A stretch of DNA of 64,000 nucleotides. Source: Anaerolineales bacterium (GTDB lineage: Bacteria; Chloroflexota; Anaerolineae; 4572-78; J111). Position 1 is the first letter of the stretch; each line of letters opens with the position of its first letter. Where the stretch lies: positions 620,001 to 684,000 of the forward strand of contig JABTUK010000003.1 of the NCBI GenBank assembly GCA_015075405.1. Reading direction: 5' to 3'. Shown in pieces: positions 1 to 7,014 of this stretch. The translations under genes were made by a program, and so were the position numbers. The notes below the pieces were generated by a model. That model was given only the letters and a program-made list of their open reading frames with translations, was not told the DNA's origin and did no database searches.

Positions 1-285
1 AATACTTTTGCCCAAAGCGGTGGGGTATACATTTTTTTGGCCGGGGCGGTTATCACTTGCGTGACAGCGCTGACGATTCTATGTGTAGGACATTATTTCC
101 TGGGTATTCCCATGGGGCTGCTCAGTGGCTTGCTGGCCGGGATGCAAACCCAACCGGCCGTCCTCGGTTTTGCCCTGGAACAGTCTGAAAATGACCTGCC
201 CAATATTGGCTATGCGACCGTTTACCCTATTGCCACCATCACCAAAATCTTGCTGGCGCAGTTGATCCTGACCCTTTTCAGGTGA
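1..285 (+). CDS. AspT/YidE-type transporter, C-terminal fragment
   Basis: The frame is open from base 1, so this is the last 94 residues of a longer protein cut by the window edge. The visible part is strongly hydrophobic, with about three membrane segments. It contains a segment of the type GLLAGMQTQPAVLGFA followed by GYATVYPIA, which resembles the last repeat of the YidE/YbjL (AspT) antiporter family. Members of that family are inner-membrane transporters, some exchanging amino acids or dicarboxylates; the substrate here cannot be told. The stop is followed after 6 bases by the convergent end of the stress protein gene. Confidence 0.6.
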   Translation, partial: NTFAQSGGVYIFLAGAVITCVTALTILCVGHYFLGIPMGLLSGLLAGMQTQPAVLGFALEQSENDLPNIGYATVYPIATITKILLAQLILTLFR

Positions 286-291
286 TAAGAC

Positions 292-735
292 TTAATCGCT
301 ATCCTCTGAACGCACCAGCAACAAGGGCCGATCTATCCGGTGCAGCACCCCGGCGGCGACGCTGCCGTAAAACACCCGCGCCAGGCCGGTCCGCCCATGA
401 CTGGCCATGGCAATAAGCTCGGCGTTTTCGCTTTCAGCCGCATTGATAATCTCATTGACAACAGGTCCTTCGGCCAGGCGAATCCGGGTCTCGATGCCTT
501 TTTCACGAAATTCACCCTGCCGTGTGGTCAGATAAGCCTCGGCATCCTTGAGGTGATGCTGGTGTTCAATTAGATCGGGTACGGCGTTGGTGCCATCAAT
601 TAAAAGTGGTTTCGGCTCGACTACCTGAAGGAGGACCACTTTGGAACCATGGCACAGGGCCAAATTTTCCACATGCGACAGAATAGCCTCGGCCCGTGCC
701 GATCCATCCAACGGGACTAAAATAGTATTATACAT
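292..735 (-). CDS. Universal stress protein (UspA family)
   Basis: A 147-residue single-domain Usp fold protein. The start MYNTILVPLDGS is typical for the family, and the C-terminal nucleotide-binding signature reads ASHG, nine residues, then GS, so the first Gly of the usual G-2X-G-9X-G(S/T) motif is Ala. ATP binding is therefore likely but not certain. I chose the ATG at 735, which has AGGTG upstream. A GTG at 756 overlaps the stop of the MFS gene (GTGA) and would add seven residues. It probably shares a transcript with the MFS carrier upstream. Usp proteins are cytoplasmic stress or energy-state proteins. Confidence 0.9.
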   Translation of the reverse strand: MYNTILVPLDGSARAEAILSHVENLALCHGSKVVLLQVVEPKPLLIDGTNAVPDLIEHQHHLKDAEAYLTTRQGEFREKGIETRIRLAEGPVVNEIINAAESENAELIAMASHGRTGLARVFYGSVAAGVLHRIDRPLLLVRSEDSD

Positions 736-752
736 AATGATTGCACCTGGTT

Positions 753-1976
753 TCACGGATTGTTAAATCCATTATACTCCTCTTTGCCCGCTAAATCAAT
801 CCTCTCCGAATTGCGGTTACCCCACCAAAAAATTAAAGTTGCCAGAAAAAACATGGCGGCGGCAAAAAATAGAACAACATGTCCATTGGTCTGATCCCAC
901 AAATAGCCGGCCACCACCGAGCCAAGACTCCAGCCCAGACCGCTCTGGGCCGCGCCCATTAAGGCCTGGGCGGTCGCGCTCAAGCCGGGTGGGGCTGCTT
1001 CGCTGGCATAACCAACCGCGGCCACCCAGAAAAAACCAAAGCAAATCCCCATGCCGGGCAGAACGGCAATAAGCAGGGCGGGCGTGGGGGCCAGGGCGGC
1101 CAGGATCCAAACCAGGGTAAAGCCCACAAATCCAGCTATAATCAACCGCTTATGGCTGTAACGGCCCAGCCAGCGCGCCCCAAAGTACATCAAGATCACT
1201 TCGGGCAGGGAATTGGCCGTCCAGGCCAGGCCCACTTGCGCCTCATTGCCGCCGAGCGCCATAATATGCAACCCCAAAAAGCCAATGTAGGCCGAGATGC
1301 CCATGCCGAGCAACGTCATCGCAATCAAAAAGCTTAAGTAGCCGCCCTGGGTGGTCAAACGGCGCAGTCCTTGCCATATTCCAACCTGGTGCGGCGCACT
1401 TTCGATGGGCAGCAAAAAACTCAACCCGGCGCAGGCCAGGCTGAGCAGCCCGCCGTGCAGCCAAAAGATAAGCGCCATATTAGCAGGGCTGAGAAGTTGG
1501 CCCAGGCTAAAGGTGGCGAATACAAACCCAACTGTGCCCCACAAACGCTGCTGGCCGTAACTGCTACCGCTGTTGGTCCGCTTGAGCATATCCATTACGG
1601 TACTGTCCACAATCGAGCCGATGGGGGTGCGAAAAAAAGAGAGCGCCGTGACCAGCGCCAGCAGCAGCCAGAAGCTGCTCACCCCCAGAAAAAACAGGGA
1701 GACCAACCCGGCAACAAAAGCGCATAGCGCCAGCACCGGCCGGTGAATTTTCCAGGTATCGGCCACCGCGCCCCAAAAAGGGTTGGCCCCCAGGGCAATC
1801 AGAGGGGGGATGCTGCCCAGCCAGCCAATTTCCACCCCACTCAACCCTTTCGATTCCAGATAGATGTTAAAAAATGGGACCATGCAGCCGACTGCCGCGA
1901 AGAACAGAAAATAGTAGCTTTTGGCAACCCATAACCCCTGCTTAATTGAACCGGCGGCGATATGCGAGTCCAGCAC
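753..1976 (-). CDS. MFS transporter
   Basis: A 407-residue protein with about twelve hydrophobic segments. The N-terminal half carries PPLIALGANPFWGAVAD, the MFS loop 2-3 region, in the style of the LacY/phenylpropionate-like MFS branch. Substrate unknown. The conventional start is GTG at 1976, but no ribosome binding site sits in front of it. The only good Shine-Dalgarno (GAGGAGG, about 2012-2018) lies eight bases before an in-frame ATT at 2003, which would add nine residues. The stop overlaps the GTG start option of the stress protein gene. Confidence 0.75.
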   Translation of the reverse strand: MLDSHIAAGSIKQGLWVAKSYYFLFFAAVGCMVPFFNIYLESKGLSGVEIGWLGSIPPLIALGANPFWGAVADTWKIHRPVLALCAFVAGLVSLFFLGVSSFWLLLALVTALSFFRTPIGSIVDSTVMDMLKRTNSGSSYGQQRLWGTVGFVFATFSLGQLLSPANMALIFWLHGGLLSLACAGLSFLLPIESAPHQVGIWQGLRRLTTQGGYLSFLIAMTLLGMGISAYIGFLGLHIMALGGNEAQVGLAWTANSLPEVILMYFGARWLGRYSHKRLIIAGFVGFTLVWILAALAPTPALLIAVLPGMGICFGFFWVAAVGYASEAAPPGLSATAQALMGAAQSGLGWSLGSVVAGYLWDQTNGHVVLFFAAAMFFLATLIFWWGNRNSERIDLAGKEEYNGFNNP

Positions 1977-2025
1977 CGGAGCCGGACGTGGTTGGCGATA
2001 AATGGTGAAATCCTCCTCGAAAACG

Positions 2026-2056
2026 GAAGTAGGGAGTAAGGAGTAGGGAGTAGGGA
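2026..2056. repeat. Micro-repeat, AGTAGGG units
   Basis: Three to four imperfect copies of a GGAGTAGGG unit lie upstream of the MFS gene. The same unit recurs near 27870-27900 and 36240-36298. One arm only is present here. Confidence 0.7.
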
Positions 2057-2087
2057 AAATTACTCGACTCCGCTATCCTGCTATACT

Positions 2088-2178
2088 CAGTGGATCCAAA
2101 TTTGAGGAGCCAGCACGCCCACGTGCGGCGGTGTTCGGCACGTGGGCGTGCCTCACTCCTCGAAAATTGGATCTACTG
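2088..2178 (+). repeat. Palindromic repeat family P1, copy A
   Basis: A 91-base element runs from CAGTGGATCC to GGATCTACTG. Its core has 14-base arms, GCACGCCCACGTGC and GCACGTGGGCGTGC, around an 11-base loop. Near-identical copies lie at 18607-18703 (same orientation) and at 39935-40025 (inverted), with a diverged copy at 31441-31533. Confidence 0.9.
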
Positions 2179-2204
2179 ATACTGCTAACTTTTCAATTAC
2201 ATCC

Positions 2205-2345
2205 CTGCGACCTCACCCCTTCGGGCGTCCCCGAAGGGGGAAAGGGCGTGCGACTCTGCTACCCTGTTACAATGTGTGACAATAACACAAAACTATAAGG
2301 ACAGCAATCAGCACGCCAGAATCTTTAAAGCTCTTTCTTGAACGA
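2205..2345. other. Intergenic, small palindrome
   Basis: This stretch holds one hairpin-forming segment, CCCCTTCGGG followed by CCCGAAGGGG, at about 2216-2238. I see no gene or RNA in it. Confidence 0.4.
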
Positions 2346-2373
2346 TTGACAACCCCCTCAATTCCTCTATACT
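2346..2373 (+). promoter_or_regulatory. Sigma-70 type promoter for the CYTH-rtcB operon
   Basis: TTGACA at 2346-2351 and TATACT at 2368-2373 are separated by 16 bases. The predicted transcript starts near 2380 and runs through the micro-palindrome at 2392-2447 before the CYTH start codon. Confidence 0.7.
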
Positions 2374-2391
2374 AACCAGGGTAAAAAAGGT

Positions 2392-2447
2392 GATTGGAGA
2401 TTGGAGATTATTAACTTGAATCTCCAATCTCTAATCTCTAATCTCTA
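2392..2447. repeat. Micro-palindrome in the 5' leader of the CYTH gene
   Basis: GATTGGAGATT units are followed by AATCTCCAATCTC and AATCTCTAATCTC units, so the two arms are reverse complements across a short spacer. It lies between the promoter and the start codon and would fold in the mRNA. The same units occur at 58819-58875 and inside mutS. Confidence 0.8.
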
Positions 2448-2463
2448 TCCCAGGAAAATAATT

Positions 2464-3054
2464 ATGGCCTTTGAAGTTGAATTGAAAGCGCGTTTGAGCC
2501 AGCCCCAGGAAATCGAGGCCAAAGCAGCCTCGCTGGGCGCCCTCAAGGGGGAGACGCTAAAAGAAGACATCTATTTTCGCCGGCAAGGTGATACCGCTGC
2601 CGTACCCGCCGATCGCTTCCGGCTACGGCGAGAGGCAGGCCGGTCGGTTGTCACCTTCAAGCAACTGGTCGAGGCCGCTGGGGTGGAGGTGAACGACGAG
2701 GTTGAATTTGGGGTGGATGATGCCCATGCCTTCTTCCAGTTTGCCCATCAGTTTGGCTTCGAGCCGTTTGTGGTCAAGCGCAAAAAGTCACGGGTGTACC
2801 GGGTCGAGCGGGCCAATGTGGAGTTCAACGAGGTGGACCATTTGGGTCACTTTATCGAAATCGAAATCCTGTGCGACGACGAAAAGTTGGTCCCGGTTGC
2901 CCGCACCGAAGTGGCCCGGCTGTATCATAATTTGGGCTTAACCGCCGATGATGTAGAACCCCGCCGTTATATCGAATTACTTCAGACTGCTTATCCGGTG
3001 CGCTATCGCTTTGTCAATGATCGCAGCCTCGATTGGCCCTTTATTGAGGAGTGA
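2464..3054 (+). CDS. CYTH domain phosphohydrolase/cyclase (CyaB-like)
   Basis: A 196-residue single-domain protein. The N-terminus has EVELK, the ExExK signature of CYTH triphosphate-tunnel enzymes, followed by alternating charged beta strands (DRFRLRRE, VVTFKQ) typical of the tunnel. Known members are class IV adenylyl cyclases, thiamine triphosphatases, inorganic triphosphatases and RNA 5'-triphosphatases; which activity applies here is not readable. I chose ATG 2464 (AGGAAA upstream) over an ATG at 2401, because the extra 21 residues would come from a micro-repeat. It sits ten bases before rtcB and is very probably co-transcribed with it. Confidence 0.85.
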   Translation: MAFEVELKARLSQPQEIEAKAASLGALKGETLKEDIYFRRQGDTAAVPADRFRLRREAGRSVVTFKQLVEAAGVEVNDEVEFGVDDAHAFFQFAHQFGFEPFVVKRKKSRVYRVERANVEFNEVDHLGHFIEIEILCDDEKLVPVARTEVARLYHNLGLTADDVEPRRYIELLQTAYPVRYRFVNDRSLDWPFIEE

Positions 3055-3064
3055 GGGTTACACC

Positions 3065-4537
3065 ATGACCAAAAAACTAACCGGCAAAGAATTATTGGCC
3101 GAAGGCTGGCCGCCCGGCCCGATTATGGGCGCGGCGTTGGAAGCTGCCGAAACGCTGCTGGCGGACAACCTCGACCGGGGCGAAGTGCTGGCCCGCTTGA
3201 ATGGGGTGCGGCTGGCTCCGGCTCAATTCCGCAGCGACCCTTTATTTGGCGTGTTGGCCCAACGGTTGATTGAGTTGGAACAGCCCAAAGCAACTCCAGC
3301 CGCGTCCATTCGGGAGACGCCGATTCCCTTCAGGGTTTGGGGCACGGATTTTGAGCCGCAAACCCTGCAACAGTTGGAAAATGCGGCCCGTCTGCCCGTT
3401 TCGCAAGCCGCCGCGCTTATGCCCGATGGCCATCCTGGCTACGGGCTGCCCATCGGCGGGGTGCTGGGCACGGAAAACAGCGTTATTCCCTACGGCGTCG
3501 GGGTGGATATTGCCTGCCGCATGCGCATGAGCATTTACGACGAGCCGCCCAGCCTGCTCAATGCTCAGGGCGACCGGCTGCGCAAGGCGCTGCTGTTCAA
3601 CACCCGCTTTGGCCTGGGCGAACGGGATGGGGAGTGGGACCCGCGCAACCGCCGCGATCACCCCTTGCTGGACGACCCCCGCTGGCATGAATTGTCTCTA
3701 CTGCGTCACTTGCATGATAAAGCGGTGCGACAGATGGGCACGTCGGGCACGTCTAATCATTTTGCGGAATGGGCTGCCTTGAATGTCCTGGAAGACATCC
3801 CGCAGTTGGGGCTGCAAGCCGGCGATACCCGGCTTTGTTTTGTGACTCACTCCGGCTCGCGGGGCATCGGGGCGACCATTGCCCAGGAGTACACCCGTAT
3901 CGCCAAAGATTTGCGCCCGGAGCTACCCAAGCAGTTTCACGAGCTGGCCTGGCTCGATTTGGAGAGCGAGGCCGGGCAGGAGTATTGGCTGGCCATGCAT
4001 GTCGCCGGAGATTTCGCCTCGGCCTGCCACCAGATGATTCACCAGACCGTCAGCGCGGCAGCGGGACTACAGCCTGCCGCCTTTGTGGAGAATCACCATA
4101 ACTTTGCCTGGGAGGAAACGCACGGCGGCAAAACGTTGATTGTCCACCGCAAGGGGGCCACCCCGGCGGCAGCAGGCGAGTTGGGGGTAGTTCCCGGCAC
4201 AATGGCCGATAAAGGCTATTTGGTACTGGGACTGGGCAATGAAGACTCGCTGGACTCGTCCAGCCACGGCGCGGGCCGTCCCCGCTCGCGCACCGCCAGC
4301 AAGCAGATGATTACCCGCCACCAACGCGACGCTTACCTCAAGCAGCGTGGGGTGGAACTGCTCAACCCCGACGCCGGGGTAGACGAGTCGCCCCAGGCTT
4401 ACAAAAATCCGGCGGAGGTCATGGCCCAGCAAACCGACCTGGTGCGGCCCATCGCCACCTTCCAGCCGTTGATGGTCATGATGGCCAGCGACGAAAAATT
4501 TGGCAAGAAGAAAGGCAAGGATACAAAAAGGCGCTGA
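3065..4537 (+). CDS. rtcB: RtcB family RNA ligase
   Basis: A 490-residue RtcB-type protein. RtcB joins 2',3'-cyclic phosphate or 3'-phosphate RNA ends to 5'-OH ends using GTP and manganese. All expected active-site residues are visible: Asp148 and Cys151 in GVDIAC, Asn231-His232 in GTSGTSNHF, His262 in THSGSRG, the His344-His345 pair in VENHHNF, and His401 in SSSHGAGR, the likely guanylylated histidine. The motifs depart from E. coli RtcB (CRM for CGM, TSGTSNHF for GGGNHF), so it belongs to a divergent subgroup. I chose ATG 3065; an upstream ATG at 3011 lies inside the CYTH gene. No RtcA or RtcR is nearby. Confidence 0.9.
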   Translation: MTKKLTGKELLAEGWPPGPIMGAALEAAETLLADNLDRGEVLARLNGVRLAPAQFRSDPLFGVLAQRLIELEQPKATPAASIRETPIPFRVWGTDFEPQTLQQLENAARLPVSQAAALMPDGHPGYGLPIGGVLGTENSVIPYGVGVDIACRMRMSIYDEPPSLLNAQGDRLRKALLFNTRFGLGERDGEWDPRNRRDHPLLDDPRWHELSLLRHLHDKAVRQMGTSGTSNHFAEWAALNVLEDIPQLGLQAGDTRLCFVTHSGSRGIGATIAQEYTRIAKDLRPELPKQFHELAWLDLESEAGQEYWLAMHVAGDFASACHQMIHQTVSAAAGLQPAAFVENHHNFAWEETHGGKTLIVHRKGATPAAAGELGVVPGTMADKGYLVLGLGNEDSLDSSSHGAGRPRSRTASKQMITRHQRDAYLKQRGVELLNPDAGVDESPQAYKNPAEVMAQQTDLVRPIATFQPLMVMMASDEKFGKKKGKDTKRR

Positions 4538-4542
4538 GAATG

Positions 4543-4590
4543 GAGTCCAAAGCTTGCTTTGGTTTTTCCAAACCAAGGTTTGGACTCCAA
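4543..4590. repeat. Palindrome with GGAGTCCAAA termini
   Basis: GGAGTCCAAA and TTTGGACTCC bound a short element with internal inverted copies of CAAAGC and CCAAACC. A related half-element with GGACTCCAAA lies at about 30061-30090. It separates rtcB from the DUF1152 gene. Confidence 0.65.
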
Positions 4591-4653
4591 TTTCCGGCAT
4601 CGTCAACCCATTTGAAACACACTCAAAAGCTTAGAGAACTCATGGGAGCCGTC

Positions 4654-5607
4654 ATGAACCTAAATTTACCTATTTTCGACCAGGTTGCTCATTGTCAAAA
4701 TCTCCTTATTGCCGGAATGGGCGGTGGTTTCGATCTTTTTTGCGGTTTGCCCATTTATTTTGAGTTGCAAAAACGAGGGCAAAAGGCTCATCTGGCCAGC
4801 TTTAGTTTTTCTGATATTGTCCAATTCAAGGCTGGTATCCGCTTAACAAACACTTTGGTGGGCGTTGACGCCGACTATAACCATATTTCGCCCTATTTTC
4901 CTGAGTTGTATTTGGCCCAGTGGTTTGAACGCAAGCGCAATGAAGCGGTTAAAATCTGGTGTTTTCAAAAAACCGGAACTCGACCTTTGTTGAAAAATTA
5001 TCGTTTGCTGGTTGAGCATCTGTCAATTGATGGGATTTTGCTCATTGATGGCGGGGTAGACAGCCTGGTTCGAGGTGATGAGGGACAAACCGGTACCTTG
5101 ATTGAGGATGCAACTTCTCTGTTTGTAGTTAATGAGCTAAACGACATACCGACTCGACTAATTGCCTGTTTGGGCTTTGGGGCGGAACAAGATATGACCT
5201 ATGCCCACATTTTTGAGAATATCGCCGCCTTGACCAAAAATGGTGGTTTTTTGGGAGCATGCGCCTTAACACCCCAAATGGAGGCTTATCGGGCCTATGA
5301 GGATGCAGTTTTATACGTGCAAAATCAACCCGTGCAAGACCCCAGCGTTATTAATTCGTCCATTATCTCGGCTGTTCAGGGGAATTATGGCAACTACCAT
5401 TTAACCGAGAAAACTAAAGGAAGCAGGTTATGGATTTCACCGCTCATGCCGCTTTACTGGTTTTTTGATCTGCCTACCGTAGCAGCGCACAACTTATTTT
5501 TACCTCATTTGAGAAATACAGAGACATTTATGGAGGCTTTGCAGTCATTTCTGTCAGTTCGAAAACAATTGAGGAAACGCGCCGATGGTAAAGTATATTT
5601 ACCGTGA
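4654..5607 (+). CDS. DUF1152 family protein
   Basis: A 317-residue soluble protein matching the DUF1152 family: LLIAGMGGGFDLF near the N-terminus (a glycine-rich nucleotide-binding-like loop), DGILLIDGGVDSLVRGDE in the middle and AHIFENIAALTKNGGFLG after it. The family has no established function. The start at 4654 has GGGAG before it; the frame is open further upstream, but there it would run through the palindrome. Base composition is visibly more AT-rich than rtcB on one side and the CorC gene on the other, so separate acquisition is possible. Confidence 0.75.
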   Translation: MNLNLPIFDQVAHCQNLLIAGMGGGFDLFCGLPIYFELQKRGQKAHLASFSFSDIVQFKAGIRLTNTLVGVDADYNHISPYFPELYLAQWFERKRNEAVKIWCFQKTGTRPLLKNYRLLVEHLSIDGILLIDGGVDSLVRGDEGQTGTLIEDATSLFVVNELNDIPTRLIACLGFGAEQDMTYAHIFENIAALTKNGGFLGACALTPQMEAYRAYEDAVLYVQNQPVQDPSVINSSIISAVQGNYGNYHLTEKTKGSRLWISPLMPLYWFFDLPTVAAHNLFLPHLRNTETFMEALQSFLSVRKQLRKRADGKVYLP

Positions 5608-5661
5608 TTTTTGAATCATAAACACTTTTTTTGAACGAGAGTACTCTGTTGAGATGAATTA

Positions 5662-7014
5662 ATGATAGGCGATCTATTGTTCGAGATTATTATTATCTTT
5701 GTTCTGCTTCTGGCTAACGGCTTTTTTGCGGCTTCGGAGATTGCGGTGGTGTCGGCGCGTAAGGGCCGGTTGGAGCAGCAGGCCCTTGCCGGGCAGCGAG
5801 GAGCGGCGGCGGCGCTGGAACTGGCCGAAAACCCCAGTCGCTTTCTCTCGACGGTCCAGGTGGGTATCACCCTCATTGGCACCTTTGCCGCAGCCTTTGG
5901 CGGGGCGACTCTGGCCGAACTGCTTGAAACCGCTTTGACTGATATTCCGACGCTCGCGCCCTATGCCGGCACGATTGCCCTGGGGGTGGTAGTGCTGGCA
6001 ATTACGTACCTGTCGCTCATCGTCGGCGAGCTGGTCCCCAAGCGGCTGGCGCTCCAAAATGCAGAAGCGATGGCCAGCTTTGTCGCGCCCAGCATGCGCG
6101 GGTTGGCCAGGCTGGCCAACCCGGTGGTCAGCTTTTTGACCTTCTCCACCGAACTGATCCTGCGCTTGTTGGGGCGGCATAACGTGCCGGAGTCGCCCAT
6201 TACCGAGGACGACATTATGGCGCTCGTCCGCGAAGGAACCAGCGACGGGACGGTCGAGGCAGCGGAAGAAGATCTGATTAACAATGTGTTTGCTTTTACC
6301 GACCGGCTGGTGCGCTCGCTGATGACGCCGCGCACCCAAATTGTGGGGATTGAACGGAATACACCGCTGCCGGAGTTGCTCAAAATTGTGACCGAATCCG
6401 GTTATTCGCGTCTGCCGGTTTTCGAGGATTCGCTAGACCAGGTTATTGGCATCCTGAATGTCAAAGATTTACTGCGGGTGTGGGGAACATCTGAGGCGGT
6501 TGATTTGCGTTCGTTGCTGCGCCCGCCCTGCTACGTGATTGAAAGCCAGCGCGCCGTCGTTGCCTTTCAACAGATCAAACAGAGCAATAATGCGCTGGCC
6601 CTGGTCCTGGATGAGTACGGCCAGGTGGCCGGCCTGATTACCCTGGAGGATATGCTGGAAGAGCTGGTGGGCGAAATTACCGATGAGTACGATGAGGCCG
6701 ATGCTTCAATTGTCCGGCGTGAGGACGGCAGTTACCTGGTGGACGGGCTGCTGCCCCTCAGCGATCTGGAGGAACAACTCAATATCCCGGAGGTAGAAAA
6801 GTTGGGCCGAGAGTACAGCTTTGAAACCACCGCCGGCCTGCTGCTGATTCTGCTGGGGCATATCCCCACACCAGGCGAAACTGCCCGCTGGCAGGATTAC
6901 ACTTTTGAGGTGGTGGATATGGACGAACACCGGATTGATAAAATCCTTATTTCGCCGCCTCGGCAGGAGGCAGTTCAATCACCACCGCATTCTCCCCACT
7001 CGTATCGCCCATAA
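5662..7014 (+). CDS. CNNM/CorC-type membrane protein (DUF21 + CBS pair + CorC_HlyC)
   Basis: A 450-residue protein with the classic three-part layout. A DUF21 membrane domain with about three or four segments covers residues 1-190. A CBS pair follows at about 210-330 (MTPRTQIVGIE, then VIGILNVKDLL, then LALVLDEYGQVAGLITLEDMLEELVGEI in overlapping parts). A C-terminal CorC/HlyC domain spans about 345-435. Relatives act in magnesium or cobalt efflux and resistance. The ATG has only a weak Shine-Dalgarno. The last 68 bases overlap the end of the convergent glycosyltransferase gene. Confidence 0.9.
   Translation: MIGDLLFEIIIIFVLLLANGFFAASEIAVVSARKGRLEQQALAGQRGAAAALELAENPSRFLSTVQVGITLIGTFAAAFGGATLAELLETALTDIPTLAPYAGTIALGVVVLAITYLSLIVGELVPKRLALQNAEAMASFVAPSMRGLARLANPVVSFLTFSTELILRLLGRHNVPESPITEDDIMALVREGTSDGTVEAAEEDLINNVFAFTDRLVRSLMTPRTQIVGIERNTPLPELLKIVTESGYSRLPVFEDSLDQVIGILNVKDLLRVWGTSEAVDLRSLLRPPCYVIESQRAVVAFQQIKQSNNALALVLDEYGQVAGLITLEDMLEELVGEITDEYDEADASIVRREDGSYLVDGLLPLSDLEEQLNIPEVEKLGREYSFETTAGLLLILLGHIPTPGETARWQDYTFEVVDMDEHRIDKILISPPRQEAVQSPPHSPHSYRP

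Noticed and set aside
2088..2178. P1 element as a plain transcription terminator
   Set aside because: It has no T-run after the stem, is multi-copy in both orientations and is found upstream of genes as well as between stops.
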